Part shown: in pieces, positions 1 to 9,004 of the stretch | Numbering within the stretch: the first letter of the stretch is position 1 | Layout: each line of letters opens with the position of its first letter | NCBI RefSeq assembly: GCF_014202975.1 | Contig: NZ_JACHHZ010000005.1 | Location: 310,001-374,000 of the forward strand | DNA: 64,000 bases | Direction: 5' to 3' | Source: Povalibacter uvarum | Lineage (GTDB): Bacteria; Pseudomonadota; Gammaproteobacteria; Steroidobacterales; Steroidobacteraceae | The notes under the pieces: generated by a model | The model's input: the letters and a program-made list of their open reading frames with translations, nothing else | What the model was told of the DNA's origin: nothing | Database searches by the model: none | Program-made: the position numbers and the translations under genes

Positions 1-1111
1 GGAAGGAATCGATGCCGATCTCCTCCGGCGTGTGCATGTTGTAGCCGGGCTCAGTGAAAATCGGTGGTACGTGGCACGTCGAGCATTCGGCTTTACCGTT
101 GAACAGCGTCTTGCCTCGCGCTGCCGCATTGGCGTTATAGCTGCCGCGAGGCGGGCGCGGCGCGGCGAGCGCGAGCTGATACAAATGCAACGCGCCGAGC
201 GCCGGCGTGATCTGATCTTCCGTCGCCGTGATATGACCGAAGCCCTCGCGGGCGGCGATCGGGAACTTCGTCGCATCGTCGAGTCGCGGATCGTAGAACG
301 TGCCTTTCCCGTGCATCTCGAGGTTCGCGACGAAGGCGTTCCAGTGCGTCACCGAGCCCCAGCCTGTCCACGTGTGCAGGTTCACGCCAGCGAGGCCGAA
401 CGCCGGCGGAATGAGAGTGGCGGCGGATCGGCCATCGGGCCGGAACGCCTTGCCGTCCAGGAACAGCTCGGCGTCGAACTTTCCCGGACCCCACGAAGCC
501 AGGACCGCGCGCACGGTCGCGACATCGACGCCGAGGAGTTGCGCGACGGGCTCTAGGCGCGGTGCCAGCCCGATGATGGCGCCGACGTTCAGATCGCGAT
601 TGGCCCAGCCGTCGCGTCGCTGGCCGATGCCGGGCGCAAAAGAGTCATCGACGACGGAATGACACAGCGCGCACTGAATACCGACGGAACGCAATCGATT
701 GGCATCGTCGAAGAACCCCGTCACGCCAACGACCGCGTTGAGCCGCAGCAGATCGAGTGTCACGGCCGGATCGTCGAGATTGAGAGCGCCCGCACGCAAT
801 GCGCGTTGCACACGTTTCGGCAGTGCTTCGGAGTCCACTTTCAGTCCGACTGCGAGCGCGGTTCGTGGGCTGACGCCAGGTCCCACACCGCCGTTCGCCG
901 CGCCTGCGATGGCCAGATGCAATCCCAGTACGTCGCCCCAGAATTCCTCGTCGCCGAACGTGGCGTAGCGGAAGGTTTGCCGTCCCTCCGAGATCTGGCG
1001 GAACGCATGAATCTCGGTGGCGAAGTCGTGCGAGTCACCCGCTGATGCATCCATGCCGATGCCGGAAAGCAGGCCGATCGAAATCATTGCGATGTGCCGA
1101 GGCAGTTTCAT
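1..1111 (-). CDS. dihaem c-type cytochrome, 3' end missing
   Basis: Reading leftward from an ATG at 1111 (preceded by GGAGG with 8 nt spacing), an open frame runs off the window edge after 370 codons. It starts with a hydrophobic, signal-like segment. Two CxxCH haem c motifs are visible: CALCH at residues 147-151 and CSTCH at 343-347. The protein should therefore be an exported periplasmic electron carrier or peroxidase-like cytochrome. The wide spacing of the two haem sites resembles dihaem families such as MauG/CCP, but I cannot assign one. An ECF sigma gene lies 40 bp upstream on the same strand and is probably cotranscribed. The C-terminus is outside the window. Confidence 0.8.
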   Translation of the reverse strand, partial: MKLPRHIAMISIGLLSGIGMDASAGDSHDFATEIHAFRQISEGRQTFRYATFGDEEFWGDVLGLHLAIAGAANGGVGPGVSPRTALAVGLKVDSEALPKRVQRALRAGALNLDDPAVTLDLLRLNAVVGVTGFFDDANRLRSVGIQCALCHSVVDDSFAPGIGQRRDGWANRDLNVGAIIGLAPRLEPVAQLLGVDVATVRAVLASWGPGKFDAELFLDGKAFRPDGRSAATLIPPAFGLAGVNLHTWTGWGSVTHWNAFVANLEMHGKGTFYDPRLDDATKFPIAAREGFGHITATEDQITPALGALHLYQLALAAPRPPRGSYNANAAARGKTLFNGKAECSTCHVPPIFTEPGYNMHTPEEIGIDSF

Positions 1112-1151
1112 GGGGCATCCTCCGCGTCGGTCGACGCAATCATCCGTGCGC

Positions 1152-1847
1152 TCAGGTGCGCAATGGCTGCAGTCGATGCAGTACGGCGACAACGATGCGA
1201 TCGCAGCGCTGACCGCCGAACTCGAACAGCGTGAGTTGTTCGTTCTGCAGTCGTCGTGTGATGTCTTCGCGCAGGCGAATCTGCGCGCGATGCAGGCGGG
1301 TCTTCACCGTCGCTTCACTGATCTCAAGGCACTGGGCCGTTTCGGCGATGCTCAGTTGCTCGACGGAGCGCAGCACGAAGACGAGCCGGAACGCCTCGGG
1401 CAACGCATCGACGGCGAGCTCCAGCAGTTGGCGTGCGCTCGCGGCATTGGAGCTGTCGGGCGTGGAGAGCCAGTCGGCCAGCGAGTGATGCGCCGCGTCG
1501 GTGACGTCGTCGTCGAGCTGGTCGAGTGACACCATCTCGCGACGGTTGCGTCGCTTCTGCAGCAACGCTTCGTTGATGACGATGCGGGTCAGCCACGCGG
1601 CAAAGCTGCCGATCGGTCGATAGCTGTCGAGATTCGAGAAGGCGCGTAGGTAGGCTTCCTGCACGGCGTCTTCCGCGGCATCGTCATCGCGCAGCACGCT
1701 GCGGGCGGCGCGGAACAGTCGGCGGTTGTAGCGTCGCATCAACGTTTCGAATGCTTTCGCATCGTTGCGTTGAGCAGCGGCGACCAGTTCGCTGTCCGGC
1801 CAGGATATGCGCGGCGTGTCTGTACTCGGCGAGACGGTTGCGATCAC
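1152..1847 (-). CDS. ECF RNA polymerase sigma factor (RpoE-like)
   Basis: Sigma-70 family protein of about 231 residues. Region 2 includes DDDAAEDAVQEAYLRAF and SFAAWLTRIVINEAL. Region 4 includes LSIAETAQCLEISEATVKTRLHRA, the usual helix-turn-helix. The C-terminal tail (FEFGGQRCDRIV) is typical of one ECF subgroup. I chose the GTG at 1847 because GAGG lies 5 nt upstream; the frame stays open to an ATG at 1934, so a longer protein is possible. No anti-sigma gene is adjacent. The next gene in the same direction is the dihaem cytochrome, which is a candidate target or partner. Confidence 0.87.
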   Translation of the reverse strand: MIATVSPSTDTPRISWPDSELVAAAQRNDAKAFETLMRRYNRRLFRAARSVLRDDDAAEDAVQEAYLRAFSNLDSYRPIGSFAAWLTRIVINEALLQKRRNRREMVSLDQLDDDVTDAAHHSLADWLSTPDSSNAASARQLLELAVDALPEAFRLVFVLRSVEQLSIAETAQCLEISEATVKTRLHRAQIRLREDITRRLQNEQLTLFEFGGQRCDRIVVAVLHRLQPLRT

Positions 1848-1964
1848 ACAAACCTCGTGGCGTGCGCGTGGGTAACGGCGGTGCCTGCGAAAGTTCAATG
1901 CCATCACGAGAGCGAAAGGTTCCCGGCCGTGCATTGCACACGGCTGAGCCGGCTTGCTTGTGGG

Positions 1965-2633
1965 CTACCGCGCTTTGCGGAAGGTGAGATTGATGCGCAG
2001 CGGTCCGGTGGCGGGATGATCGCCTTCCGCGAGCGCTGCGATGCCGTGATACACGAAGCGCGATTCACCGCCCCATACGACGACATCGCCGCTCTCGAGC
2101 CGCACACGCCGGGTGCGATCGTTGCGTTTCAATCCACCCCATTGAAACGTGGCCGGCACTCCGATGGAGACCGACACGATCGGCGCAGCGACATCGCGTT
2201 CGTCGTAGTCGCGATGCAGCGAGAGTTTCGTGCCGGGCTCATAACGATTGATGAGGCACGCGTCGGGCACGAAGTGGTCGAATCCAGCACGCGCGGCGGC
2301 CGTGAGCGCCAGGCCCAGGAATGCGTCAGGCAGTGCAGGCCACGGTCGGCGGGTCTCGGGATCCATCGGGTCGTAGCGATAACCCGTTCGATCGGACACC
2401 CAGCCGACTTCGCCGCAGTTCGTCATCGCGACGGACATACGAAACCCGCCCGGGGTCACCAGATGTCGAAAGGGCGAGAGGGCCACGATCTTCGCAACTT
2501 CCCCGAGCAGCGCGGATTCCTGCCCGCGAACGAATCCGCGTAGGATCGTCGCACCGGGCCCCAGAGTCTCCGTTGCAGAGGAAGCGGCGTCGGAAAAGAG
2601 GTCGCGCGGGGGATGGTTGGCGATGCGCTTCAT
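1965..2633 (-). CDS. alkB: alpha-ketoglutarate-dependent DNA/RNA dealkylase AlkB
   Basis: 222-residue protein of the AlkB family. These enzymes directly reverse 1-methyladenine and 3-methylcytosine lesions using Fe(II), O2 and 2-oxoglutarate. The Fe-binding HxD is at H140/D142 (LSLHRDYDERD) and the third ligand is H196 (VYHGI). The 2-oxoglutarate-binding arginines fall in RINLTFRKA (R213, R219). Length matches E. coli AlkB (216). It stands alone on the minus strand, with the sigma factor gene 117 bp downstream. No ada-like gene is adjacent. Confidence 0.93.
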   Translation of the reverse strand: MKRIANHPPRDLFSDAASSATETLGPGATILRGFVRGQESALLGEVAKIVALSPFRHLVTPGGFRMSVAMTNCGEVGWVSDRTGYRYDPMDPETRRPWPALPDAFLGLALTAAARAGFDHFVPDACLINRYEPGTKLSLHRDYDERDVAAPIVSVSIGVPATFQWGGLKRNDRTRRVRLESGDVVVWGGESRFVYHGIAALAEGDHPATGPLRINLTFRKAR

Positions 2634-2705
2634 GGATCGGATTCGAGGAACCGGAACTCGGGTACCGCAATTTACGCAGATACTGCCGTTGCTGGAGGAG
2701 TCGTC

Positions 2706-3158
2706 ATGAAAACCGTGCGTATCGCCCCGTCATTCCCGCGCAAGCGGGAATCCATCTTGGCAGAAGGCATGGATTCCCGCTTGCGCGGGAATGACGATGT
2801 GCGTGGGGACAACGTCATACCCAAGACAGTTCTTGCTTGCATCCTGGGCGCGTTCGCCGTCGCTGCCGCCGCCCATCACGGCTGGAGCGGCTACGACAGC
2901 AAGCTCGTTCCTCTCGAAGGCACGATCGAGTCGTCGTCCTACGGCAATCCGCACGGCTCCATTGCACTGAAGACCGCGGATGCTACCTGGAATGTCGTGC
3001 TCGCTCCCCCAGGCCGGATGGAGAGTCGGGGCCTGACCCGCGAAATGCTGCAGCCGTCCACCGAAGCGAAGGTCGAAGGCTACGTCCATCTACAGGACAA
3101 GAGCGAGATGAGGGCGGAGAGGATCACGATCGGTGGCAAAACGGTCGAGCTGCGATAG
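2706..3158 (+). CDS. DUF6152-like secreted protein with a repeat inserted in its leader
   Basis: Small exported protein of unknown function. Its mature part begins AAHHGWSGYDS and resembles DUF6152 proteins, as does the gene at 29731. ATG 2706 has a strong GGAGGAG 6 nt upstream. Immediately after codon 7 the frame runs through a 69-bp palindromic repeat (2728-2796) that encodes PSFPRKRES...SRLRGND. A hydrophobic signal core (TVLACILGAFAVAAAA) follows. The tripeptide KTV occurs on both sides of the insert, hinting at a duplicated target. The insert pushes the signal core about 40 residues from the start, so export may depend on an internal start, for example the GTG near 2799. Unknown function. 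Confidence 0.72.
   Translation: MKTVRIAPSFPRKRESILAEGMDSRLRGNDDVRGDNVIPKTVLACILGAFAVAAAAHHGWSGYDSKLVPLEGTIESSSYGNPHGSIALKTADATWNVVLAPPGRMESRGLTREMLQPSTEAKVEGYVHLQDKSEMRAERITIGGKTVELR
2728..2796. repeat. palindromic repeat family A, copy 1 (inside a CDS)
   Basis: A 69-bp inverted repeat with outer arms CGTCATTCCCGCG / CGCGGGAATGACG and inner half-sites GGGAATCCAT / ATGGATTCCC. It is the first of nine copies or remnants here. It lies in frame in the N-terminal region of the DUF6152-like gene. The length is divisible by three and the frame has no stop. Confidence 0.9.
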
Positions 3159-3167
3159 CTCTACCGG

Positions 3168-3212
3168 GTCATTCCCGCGTTCGCGGGAATGACGAGGTGC
3201 GCGGGAATGACG
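3168..3212. repeat. family A repeat, short copy 2; possible bidirectional terminator
   Basis: GTCATTCCCGCGTTCGCGGGAATGAC forms a strong hairpin at 3168-3193. A partial third arm (GCGGGAATGACG) follows to 3212. It occupies the whole gap between the convergent stops at 3158 and 3215, so it probably ends transcription from both sides, although there is no clear T-run. Confidence 0.78.
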
Positions 3213-3214
3213 GG

Positions 3215-4768
3215 TCACTCCGCCGCCGCGTGCGGCGTAGACCCTGCTGGCCTCGTGGGCTTCCGCAACAGCAGCAGCAGCGGCAGCATGAAGACGTAAC
3301 TGACCGTAATCAGCTTGAACACATCCAGCATCGCTCCCATCTGCGATTGCTGCGCGACCTGTCGGGCCAGGACGGCGAGGCCGCGAGGATCGGTCGGTGA
3401 GAGATGCAGTTGACGCAGGTACTCGCCCACTGCATCGCGATAGACGTTGATGTGCGCACCCAGTTCGTTCCAGATCACCTGTGTCTGGTGAGTGAGAACC
3501 GTGGTCGCGATCGAGATGCCGATTGCCGAACCGATCGTGCGGATCAGGCTGTAGATGCCGGCGGCCTCGGCCATCCGTGAGCGATCCATCGTTGCGTACG
3601 CGATGGTGGACAGCGGCACGAAGATCAGTCCGAGGCCGATGCCCTGGATGAACGCCGGGACGACGATGTTGATGGTCGTGATGTCGAGTGAGTAGAAGGT
3701 CATCATCCACGAGCCGAGCGCGCTGAAGCCGATGCCGACCAGCACGAGCAGTCGCGCATCGATGACGCTGACGAGCCTTCCCACGAACATCATGGTGATG
3801 GCGGTCGCGATGCCGCGGGGTGCCATGACGATGCCGGTCGTGACGATCGGATAGCCGAGCAGTCCTTCGAGGAGGATCGGTTGCAGCACGAGGCCGCCGA
3901 ACATGCCGAGACCCATCGCTGCCATGATGAGGCATGACATCGCGAAGTTCCGGTCCTTGAAGATGCGGATATCGAAGATCGCCTTCTCGCCCTGGCGAAA
4001 ACTGTAGAACGCGAAACACGCGATGCCGATCACCGCGAGGACCGCCGAGATGCGGATGTCGTCCGCGTCGAACCAGTCCTGCTGGTTGCCGCGGTCGAGC
4101 ATGTACTGCAGGCCCGCGACGCCGATCGCGAGCATGCCGAAACCGTTCCAGTCCATGCGCCGTTCGCGCCGGTCAGTGTCCGGGACGAACTGACTCGCGA
4201 GGAAGAGCGAGAGCGCGCCGACCGGCACGTTGATATAGAAGGTCCAGCGCCAGCTTGCGATCTCGGTGAGCCAGCCGCCGAGCGTGGGCCCCAGCACGGG
4301 GCCCACCATTACACCCATGCCCCAGATCGCCATCGCTTTGCCGCGTTCTTCCGGCGGATAGGCATCGGCCATGATCGCCTGCGACAGCGGCACGAGGGCG
4401 GCGCCGAAGACTCCCTGCAGCAGGCGGAAGAGCACGATCTGCGTAAGGTTCTGCGAAACGCCGCAAAGCGCCGATGCAATGACGAAGCCGCCGATGCAGA
4501 TCAGCAGGAAGCGTTTGCGTCCGAGCGTGTCGGCGAAGTAGCCGGTGAGCGGCATGCAGATCGCCGCCGACACGAGATAGCTCGTGAGCACCCAGCTCAC
4601 CTGGTCGGATGTCGTGCCGAGCTCGCCCTGCATGTGGGGCAGGGCAACGTTGACGATCGTGGTATCGAGCACCTGGATCAGCGTTGCCGACATCACGGCC
4701 AGCGTGATCATGAAGCGCCCCGCTGTGGCGACGGGCGGCGAATGCACTGTTGAAGCTGTCGCGCTCAC
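3215..4768 (-). CDS. emrB: EmrB/QacA-type MFS drug exporter (DHA2 family)
   Basis: Inner-membrane proton-driven multidrug exporter with about 14 transmembrane segments and 517 residues. The start region has the family signature VLDTTIVNVALPHMQGELG, then LTGYFADTLGRKR (MFS motif A) and GPVLGPTLGGWL (motif C). The start is taken as GTG at 4768, which overlaps the usp stop as GTGA; the frame also extends upstream to 4846 inside usp. It is the last gene of emrA-usp-emrB on the minus strand. With the adaptor EmrA and a TolC-type porin it would expel hydrophobic compounds; no tolC is present here. Confidence 0.92.
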   Translation of the reverse strand: MSATASTVHSPPVATAGRFMITLAVMSATLIQVLDTTIVNVALPHMQGELGTTSDQVSWVLTSYLVSAAICMPLTGYFADTLGRKRFLLICIGGFVIASALCGVSQNLTQIVLFRLLQGVFGAALVPLSQAIMADAYPPEERGKAMAIWGMGVMVGPVLGPTLGGWLTEIASWRWTFYINVPVGALSLFLASQFVPDTDRRERRMDWNGFGMLAIGVAGLQYMLDRGNQQDWFDADDIRISAVLAVIGIACFAFYSFRQGEKAIFDIRIFKDRNFAMSCLIMAAMGLGMFGGLVLQPILLEGLLGYPIVTTGIVMAPRGIATAITMMFVGRLVSVIDARLLVLVGIGFSALGSWMMTFYSLDITTINIVVPAFIQGIGLGLIFVPLSTIAYATMDRSRMAEAAGIYSLIRTIGSAIGISIATTVLTHQTQVIWNELGAHINVYRDAVGEYLRQLHLSPTDPRGLAVLARQVAQQSQMGAMLDVFKLITVSYVFMLPLLLLLRKPTRPAGSTPHAAAE

Positions 4769-5202
4769 GAGTTCGGCGTCGCGACCGCGACGAGGATGCT
4801 GCAGTTGAGTTTGTGAAGCAGCGAAATCTCTTCCGACTCGCTCCACCAGCGCGCGAAACGACTGCGATAGCGATAGCCGACAACCACGAGATCAGCGCCG
4901 ATCCGCGTAGCCACTTCAGGAATGTGAATCAGCGGATCGCCGTAGATCAGCGAACCTTCGCTCTCGACGTCGTGATCGCGCAGCCACTGGATACCTTCGG
5001 TCAGCAGCTGCTGCGCCGTGCCTTGCTCGGTTGCGATGAGCTCGGGCGTCACGCCTTCGGGCACGGCGGTCGCGACCATGTTGCGGCAGATCGCGAGCAG
5101 ATAGGCGCGCGACTTCATTGCCATCGCGACCTCGGCGCCCTGTCGCAGGGCACGCCGGCCTTCGACCGTGCCGTCGTAGCAGAGCAGTATCTTCTGATAC
5201 AT
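4765..5202 (-). CDS. UspA-family universal stress protein
   Basis: 145 residues, starting MYQKILLCYDGT, the typical first beta strand of Usp domains. It ends ISLLHKLNCSILVAVAT. The middle shows GADLVVVGYRYRSRFARWW, where ATP-binding Usps carry GxxGxxxxxxxxGS; the motif is poorly kept (YRYRSRFARWWSESEE), so ATP binding is doubtful. It lies between the two halves of an efflux pump: 2 nt after emrA and overlapping emrB by 4 nt. It must be translationally coupled to both and could modulate the pump or respond to the same stress. Confidence 0.88.
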   Translation of the reverse strand: MYQKILLCYDGTVEGRRALRQGAEVAMAMKSRAYLLAICRNMVATAVPEGVTPELIATEQGTAQQLLTEGIQWLRDHDVESEGSLIYGDPLIHIPEVATRIGADLVVVGYRYRSRFARWWSESEEISLLHKLNCSILVAVATPNS

Positions 5203-5204
5203 AC

Positions 5205-6245
5205 CTACTCCACGCTCACGCGGACGGTCGCCGTCGTGCCGACGCGCAATGGATACGCCGGGTCAGGATTGAGGATCTTGATCTTCACCGGCACGCGCTG
5301 GGTCACCTTTACCCAGTTGCCGGTCGCGTTCTGCGCCGGCAGGAGCGAGAACGCCTGGCCGCTGCCGCCGCTCAGGCTTTCCACTTCGCCGTCGAACGGA
5401 TGATTGCGGTACATGTCGACGATGACGCGGGCCTTCTGTCCCACCTTGATGCGATCGAGCTCGGTCTCCTTGAAGTTCGCATCCACCCAGTACTCTTCGT
5501 CGCTGATGATCGTGAACAGCGGCACTTCCTTCTGGACCGTGCTGCCGGGCCGCAGCGTGAAGTTGGCGATCAGTCCGCCGGTGGGAGCGATGATCTTGGT
5601 GTAGTCGAGATCGAGTTTGGCCTGATCCTGCTTCGCGAGCGCCGCGCGTACGGCAGCGTTGCGATCGCCTGCCTTGCCGAGTGCGCTCATTGCCTGCGAC
5701 AGATTCGCCTCTGCCGCCTTCACCGCGGCGTCCGCGGTTTCAGCCTGTGTGCGTACCGACTCCGCGTTCTGCTGCGAGACGAGATTGCGCTGTACGAGAT
5801 CCTGGATGCGCCGCTCATTCGATTGGGCATTTCGAAGCTCCGCGCCACGTTGCGCAACCTGGGCGCGCGCAGCCTCGACAGCGGCGCTTTCCTGGGACGT
5901 CGACTGGCGCGAGATTTCGAGTTGCGCATCCGCGGAAGCCAGCGCGAGCTCATAGGGCCGCGCGTCGATCTCGAACAGGGCGTCGCCGACCTCGACGGTC
6001 TGCTGGTCCTGCACGTGGATCGCCGTGATCGGGCCCGAAACCTGCGCGGCGATCTCGACCATGTGCGCATTCAGGTAGGAATTGTCCGTCGTGACGTACC
6101 GCTGGGATTCCCGCCAGTAGTGGACGCCGGCCGCGATGGCCCCGACGAGCACGAGGAGGGCGATGGCCCACTTGATGATCTTGCCGACCGATACCCTCGG
6201 CCGGCTTGCTGGAACGGGGTCGGCGACGGGTTCGGTCGATGCCAT
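5205..6245 (-). CDS. emrA: EmrA/HlyD-type membrane fusion protein
   Basis: 346-residue periplasmic adaptor. A cytoplasmic N-tail is followed by one membrane anchor (IIKWAIALLVLVGAIAAGV, about residues 23-41). Then come the lipoyl half-motif (ITAIHVQDQQTVEVGDALFEID), a long alpha-helical hairpin rich in Ala/Gln/Glu, the second lipoyl half (IIAPTGGLIANFTLRPGSTVQ) and beta-barrel segments. It is the first gene of an operon with usp and emrB and would bridge EmrB to an outer-membrane channel. Confidence 0.92.
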   Translation of the reverse strand: MASTEPVADPVPASRPRVSVGKIIKWAIALLVLVGAIAAGVHYWRESQRYVTTDNSYLNAHMVEIAAQVSGPITAIHVQDQQTVEVGDALFEIDARPYELALASADAQLEISRQSTSQESAAVEAARAQVAQRGAELRNAQSNERRIQDLVQRNLVSQQNAESVRTQAETADAAVKAAEANLSQAMSALGKAGDRNAAVRAALAKQDQAKLDLDYTKIIAPTGGLIANFTLRPGSTVQKEVPLFTIISDEEYWVDANFKETELDRIKVGQKARVIVDMYRNHPFDGEVESLSGGSGQAFSLLPAQNATGNWVKVTQRVPVKIKILNPDPAYPLRVGTTATVRVSVE

Positions 6246-6355
6246 TGTTCGGTGCTCGTTATTGGAAATCAGAAAGTCTCACACACGAGACGGGGTCGCG
6301 GAGAGAGGAGATAACGGCAAGATGCGCTGGGGGAAACCGGTTCATCGGCGGATCT

Positions 6356-7270
6356 TCAGAGGAAGAGGAGGTAGAGGATCCCCGCGATCAATGCCCACTT
6401 CAGCGCATAGTAGAAAGGCTTGTTCCATTGCTTGATGCGCACGCCGAGCAGGCGGATCTTGTAGATGTACTCGAAGGCATGGTTGAGCACGCCGACGTGC
6501 TCGCCCGGCACGTTCTCCGTCGCCGCGGCCTTGGCCATCCGCCGACCGATGGCGCGATTGATCCAGCGCATGACCGGATTCGAGAGCGGCCGCTCGATGT
6601 CGCAGAAGAGAATCACGCGCGTGACATCCGTCCGGTTCTCCGCGGTGTGGATGTACGTTTCATCGAACATCACCGCTTCGCCGTCTTTCCAGTAGTAGCG
6701 CTCGCCGTCCACGACGATGAAACAGTCGGGGGAGTTTGGCGTGACGAGACCGAGGTGATAGCGCAGCGAGCCGGCGAACGGATCGCGATGTTCGCCGAGC
6801 CGCGAGCCCGGCGGCAGGACTGTGAACATCGCCGCATTGATCGACGGGATGTCGGCGAGCAGAGCGGCAGTCCTCGGGCACAAGGCCTCTGCCGAAGGCA
6901 GGAAGTCGCCATACCACTTCAGATAGAAGCGTTTCCAGCCCGTCCGGAAGAACGAGTTGAACCCGATGTCGTTATGCTTCGCCGCAGCCCGGATGTAACC
7001 CTCGTCGAACAGCTTCAGCGCCTCTTCGCGGATCATCTGCCACTGCGCGGTCACCTTGCTCAGTTCCGGAAACTCCGCCACGTCCGCGTAAGGCTTTGCC
7101 TTCACGGCGGAGAACAGGTACATGAGGGTGTTGTAAGGGGCGAGCAGGTTCGCGTGATCGGCGATCAGGCGGGAGAACTTGTGATGCACACGGCCGCGCA
7201 GCTGCACATAGACGGCCGTCGACAGGAAGATCGCAAGGAGGATGTTGCGGGCAGTGAAGAATCCGTTCAT
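6356..7270 (-). CDS. lpxO: lipid A hydroxylase LpxO (aspartyl/asparaginyl beta-hydroxylase family)
   Basis: 304 residues with a hydrophobic segment at each end and a central Fe(II)/2-oxoglutarate dioxygenase domain. Stretches such as LAPYNTLMYLFS, FNSFFRTGWKRFYLKWYG, HRDPFAGSLRYHLGL and VMFDETYIHTAENRTD match what I recall of Salmonella LpxO (302 residues). LpxO adds a 2-OH to the secondary myristate of lipid A at the cytoplasmic face of the inner membrane. The iron ligands are the His of HRDP and the His of YIHTAE. Single gene, divergent from the peptidase gene at 7339. Confidence 0.9.
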   Translation of the reverse strand: MNGFFTARNILLAIFLSTAVYVQLRGRVHHKFSRLIADHANLLAPYNTLMYLFSAVKAKPYADVAEFPELSKVTAQWQMIREEALKLFDEGYIRAAAKHNDIGFNSFFRTGWKRFYLKWYGDFLPSAEALCPRTAALLADIPSINAAMFTVLPPGSRLGEHRDPFAGSLRYHLGLVTPNSPDCFIVVDGERYYWKDGEAVMFDETYIHTAENRTDVTRVILFCDIERPLSNPVMRWINRAIGRRMAKAAATENVPGEHVGVLNHAFEYIYKIRLLGVRIKQWNKPFYYALKWALIAGILYLLFL

Positions 7271-7338
7271 TTCGGCATTTTACAGGCCCCCTCGCGGGGT
7301 GCGTCCATCGCGGCAAATCATTACACGAACGTAAATTC

Positions 7339-8988
7339 ATGAACGAAGGCATCGCTGGACGAACGAACCGACTCGCGACCGTATCCTTGTTCGGACTGTT
7401 GCTGCTCGGCGCCACAGGCTCGGCGGGCGATCGCTCACTCGATGCCGCGGAGCAGGCATACGCCGACATGAATGACGCCTATGGCGCCATGTCGCTGATC
7501 GATTCAGGACTGCAATCGACGTGGGAGGGACGCGATCGCGCGCAATGGCTCGAGCGTTATTCCGCAAAGCGCGCGGCGGTACTGGCGTCATTGCAGAAGA
7601 TCCCGGCCGATCGCCTTGCCGGCGTCGACGCGAGAGCGGCACAGGTCATGCGCGAGGCCATTGACGCGGCGGGATCGTCGCCGGATTCGATGGCGCCGAC
7701 CGCTCGTTGCAGTGACGCGCAGCGACGCGACCTTGCGCCCGATGCGCTGAGGCAGTCGCTCTATGGTTGCTTCGCCGAACTCGCGAACAGCCTGCGGTTC
7801 GAGAACGGACTCGTGACTCGAGTCGGCGCGTTCGATCTGCTGACTCGCATGGAGGAACCCGCGCGTCGCAAGGCGTTGTTCTTCGCATTCGTTCCGCTAT
7901 GGCAATCCCTCAATGGGAACAGCGAGCCGCAGAGTCCGTATCGCCGGATGATCGCAGCTACGTCCGCAGCGATGTCTCCCGAAGATTCGCCGATCAATGC
8001 AGCCGCACGTACTGTCGGTGCCGACGCCGCACGGATCGAGCGCTGGCTCGAGCAGATTCTCGATACGTGGCGCCGCGTCACTGACGATGAACCCATCGAG
8101 CCCTGGGACTATCGCTTCGTTCACGGAGCCGCCGAGCGTGAGCTCGGACCGGCTATCGCACGCGAGGCGATGCAGCCGATCAACGAGCGCTTCTATCTCG
8201 ATCTCGGCGCGGATCTGAAGCGATGGGGCGTGCTCTACGATCTCGATCCGCGCACGGGCAAGGCTCCCCTTGCCTATACCGATTACGTTCGTCGCGGCCG
8301 CGAAGCGAACGGAGCGTGGCAACCGACACTCGTGAGAATCTCAGGCAACTACGCGCACGGCGGATTGGGATTGCTCAATGAACTCGTTCATGAGAACGGT
8401 CACGCCGTCCACATGATGGCATTGCGTACGCGGCCGGCCTTCATGGATCTCGGTGACGCGGTGTTCTACGAGGCGTTCGCGGACGTGCCTTCCTGGAGCG
8501 TCTACGAACCGGCGTGGCAACAGAAGTATCTTGGCGTAAGCGCCACCCAGGAGCGGTCGCTTCGATCGCTCTACGCTACAGTGATGCTCGATGTCGCGTG
8601 GGGCCTGTTCGATCTGCGCATGCTGCGCGAGCCGCAGCGCAATCCGAACGAAGTCTGGACGGAGATCACGCATCGCTACCTGCACATCGTGCCGCACCCC
8701 GAGCTCTCGTGGTGGGCCGTTCGGGTGCAGCTCGTCGACTCGCCCGGCTACATGATCAACTATGGACTCGGCTCCGTGATCACAGCCGATATCCGCAAGC
8801 AGATTACGCAGAACCTGGGATCGGTCGATGCAGGCAACGCCCGCTGGTATCCGTGGCTCGCGGAGAAAGTGCTCGCCAGCGGACAGACACAGGAAACGTC
8901 GCAACTGCTGCGCGATTTTCTGGGCCGGCCCGTGTCTCCTCAGGCGCTGCTGGAGCAGCTCGAGCGACTGAGAGTTCCGTCGAACTGA
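7339..8988 (+). CDS. M3-like zinc metallopeptidase, exported
   Basis: 549 residues. A signal-like N-terminus (LATVSLFGLLLLGATGSAG) is followed by a mostly alpha-helical protein. The zinc site is HENGH at 351-355 (NELVHENGHAVHMMAL), the HExGH form typical of M3 (thimet/oligoendopeptidase) peptidases. A downstream acidic stretch (FYEAFADVPSW) should give the third ligand. Overall similarity to PepF or Dcp looks weak outside the motif, so the exact family is unsure. It probably degrades oligopeptides in the periplasm. The yhhN-like gene begins 16 bp downstream. Confidence 0.78.
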   Translation: MNEGIAGRTNRLATVSLFGLLLLGATGSAGDRSLDAAEQAYADMNDAYGAMSLIDSGLQSTWEGRDRAQWLERYSAKRAAVLASLQKIPADRLAGVDARAAQVMREAIDAAGSSPDSMAPTARCSDAQRRDLAPDALRQSLYGCFAELANSLRFENGLVTRVGAFDLLTRMEEPARRKALFFAFVPLWQSLNGNSEPQSPYRRMIAATSAAMSPEDSPINAAARTVGADAARIERWLEQILDTWRRVTDDEPIEPWDYRFVHGAAERELGPAIAREAMQPINERFYLDLGADLKRWGVLYDLDPRTGKAPLAYTDYVRRGREANGAWQPTLVRISGNYAHGGLGLLNELVHENGHAVHMMALRTRPAFMDLGDAVFYEAFADVPSWSVYEPAWQQKYLGVSATQERSLRSLYATVMLDVAWGLFDLRMLREPQRNPNEVWTEITHRYLHIVPHPELSWWAVRVQLVDSPGYMINYGLGSVITADIRKQITQNLGSVDAGNARWYPWLAEKVLASGQTQETSQLLRDFLGRPVSPQALLEQLERLRVPSN

Positions 8989-9004
8989 AGCGGGAGTTCC
9001 GTCA

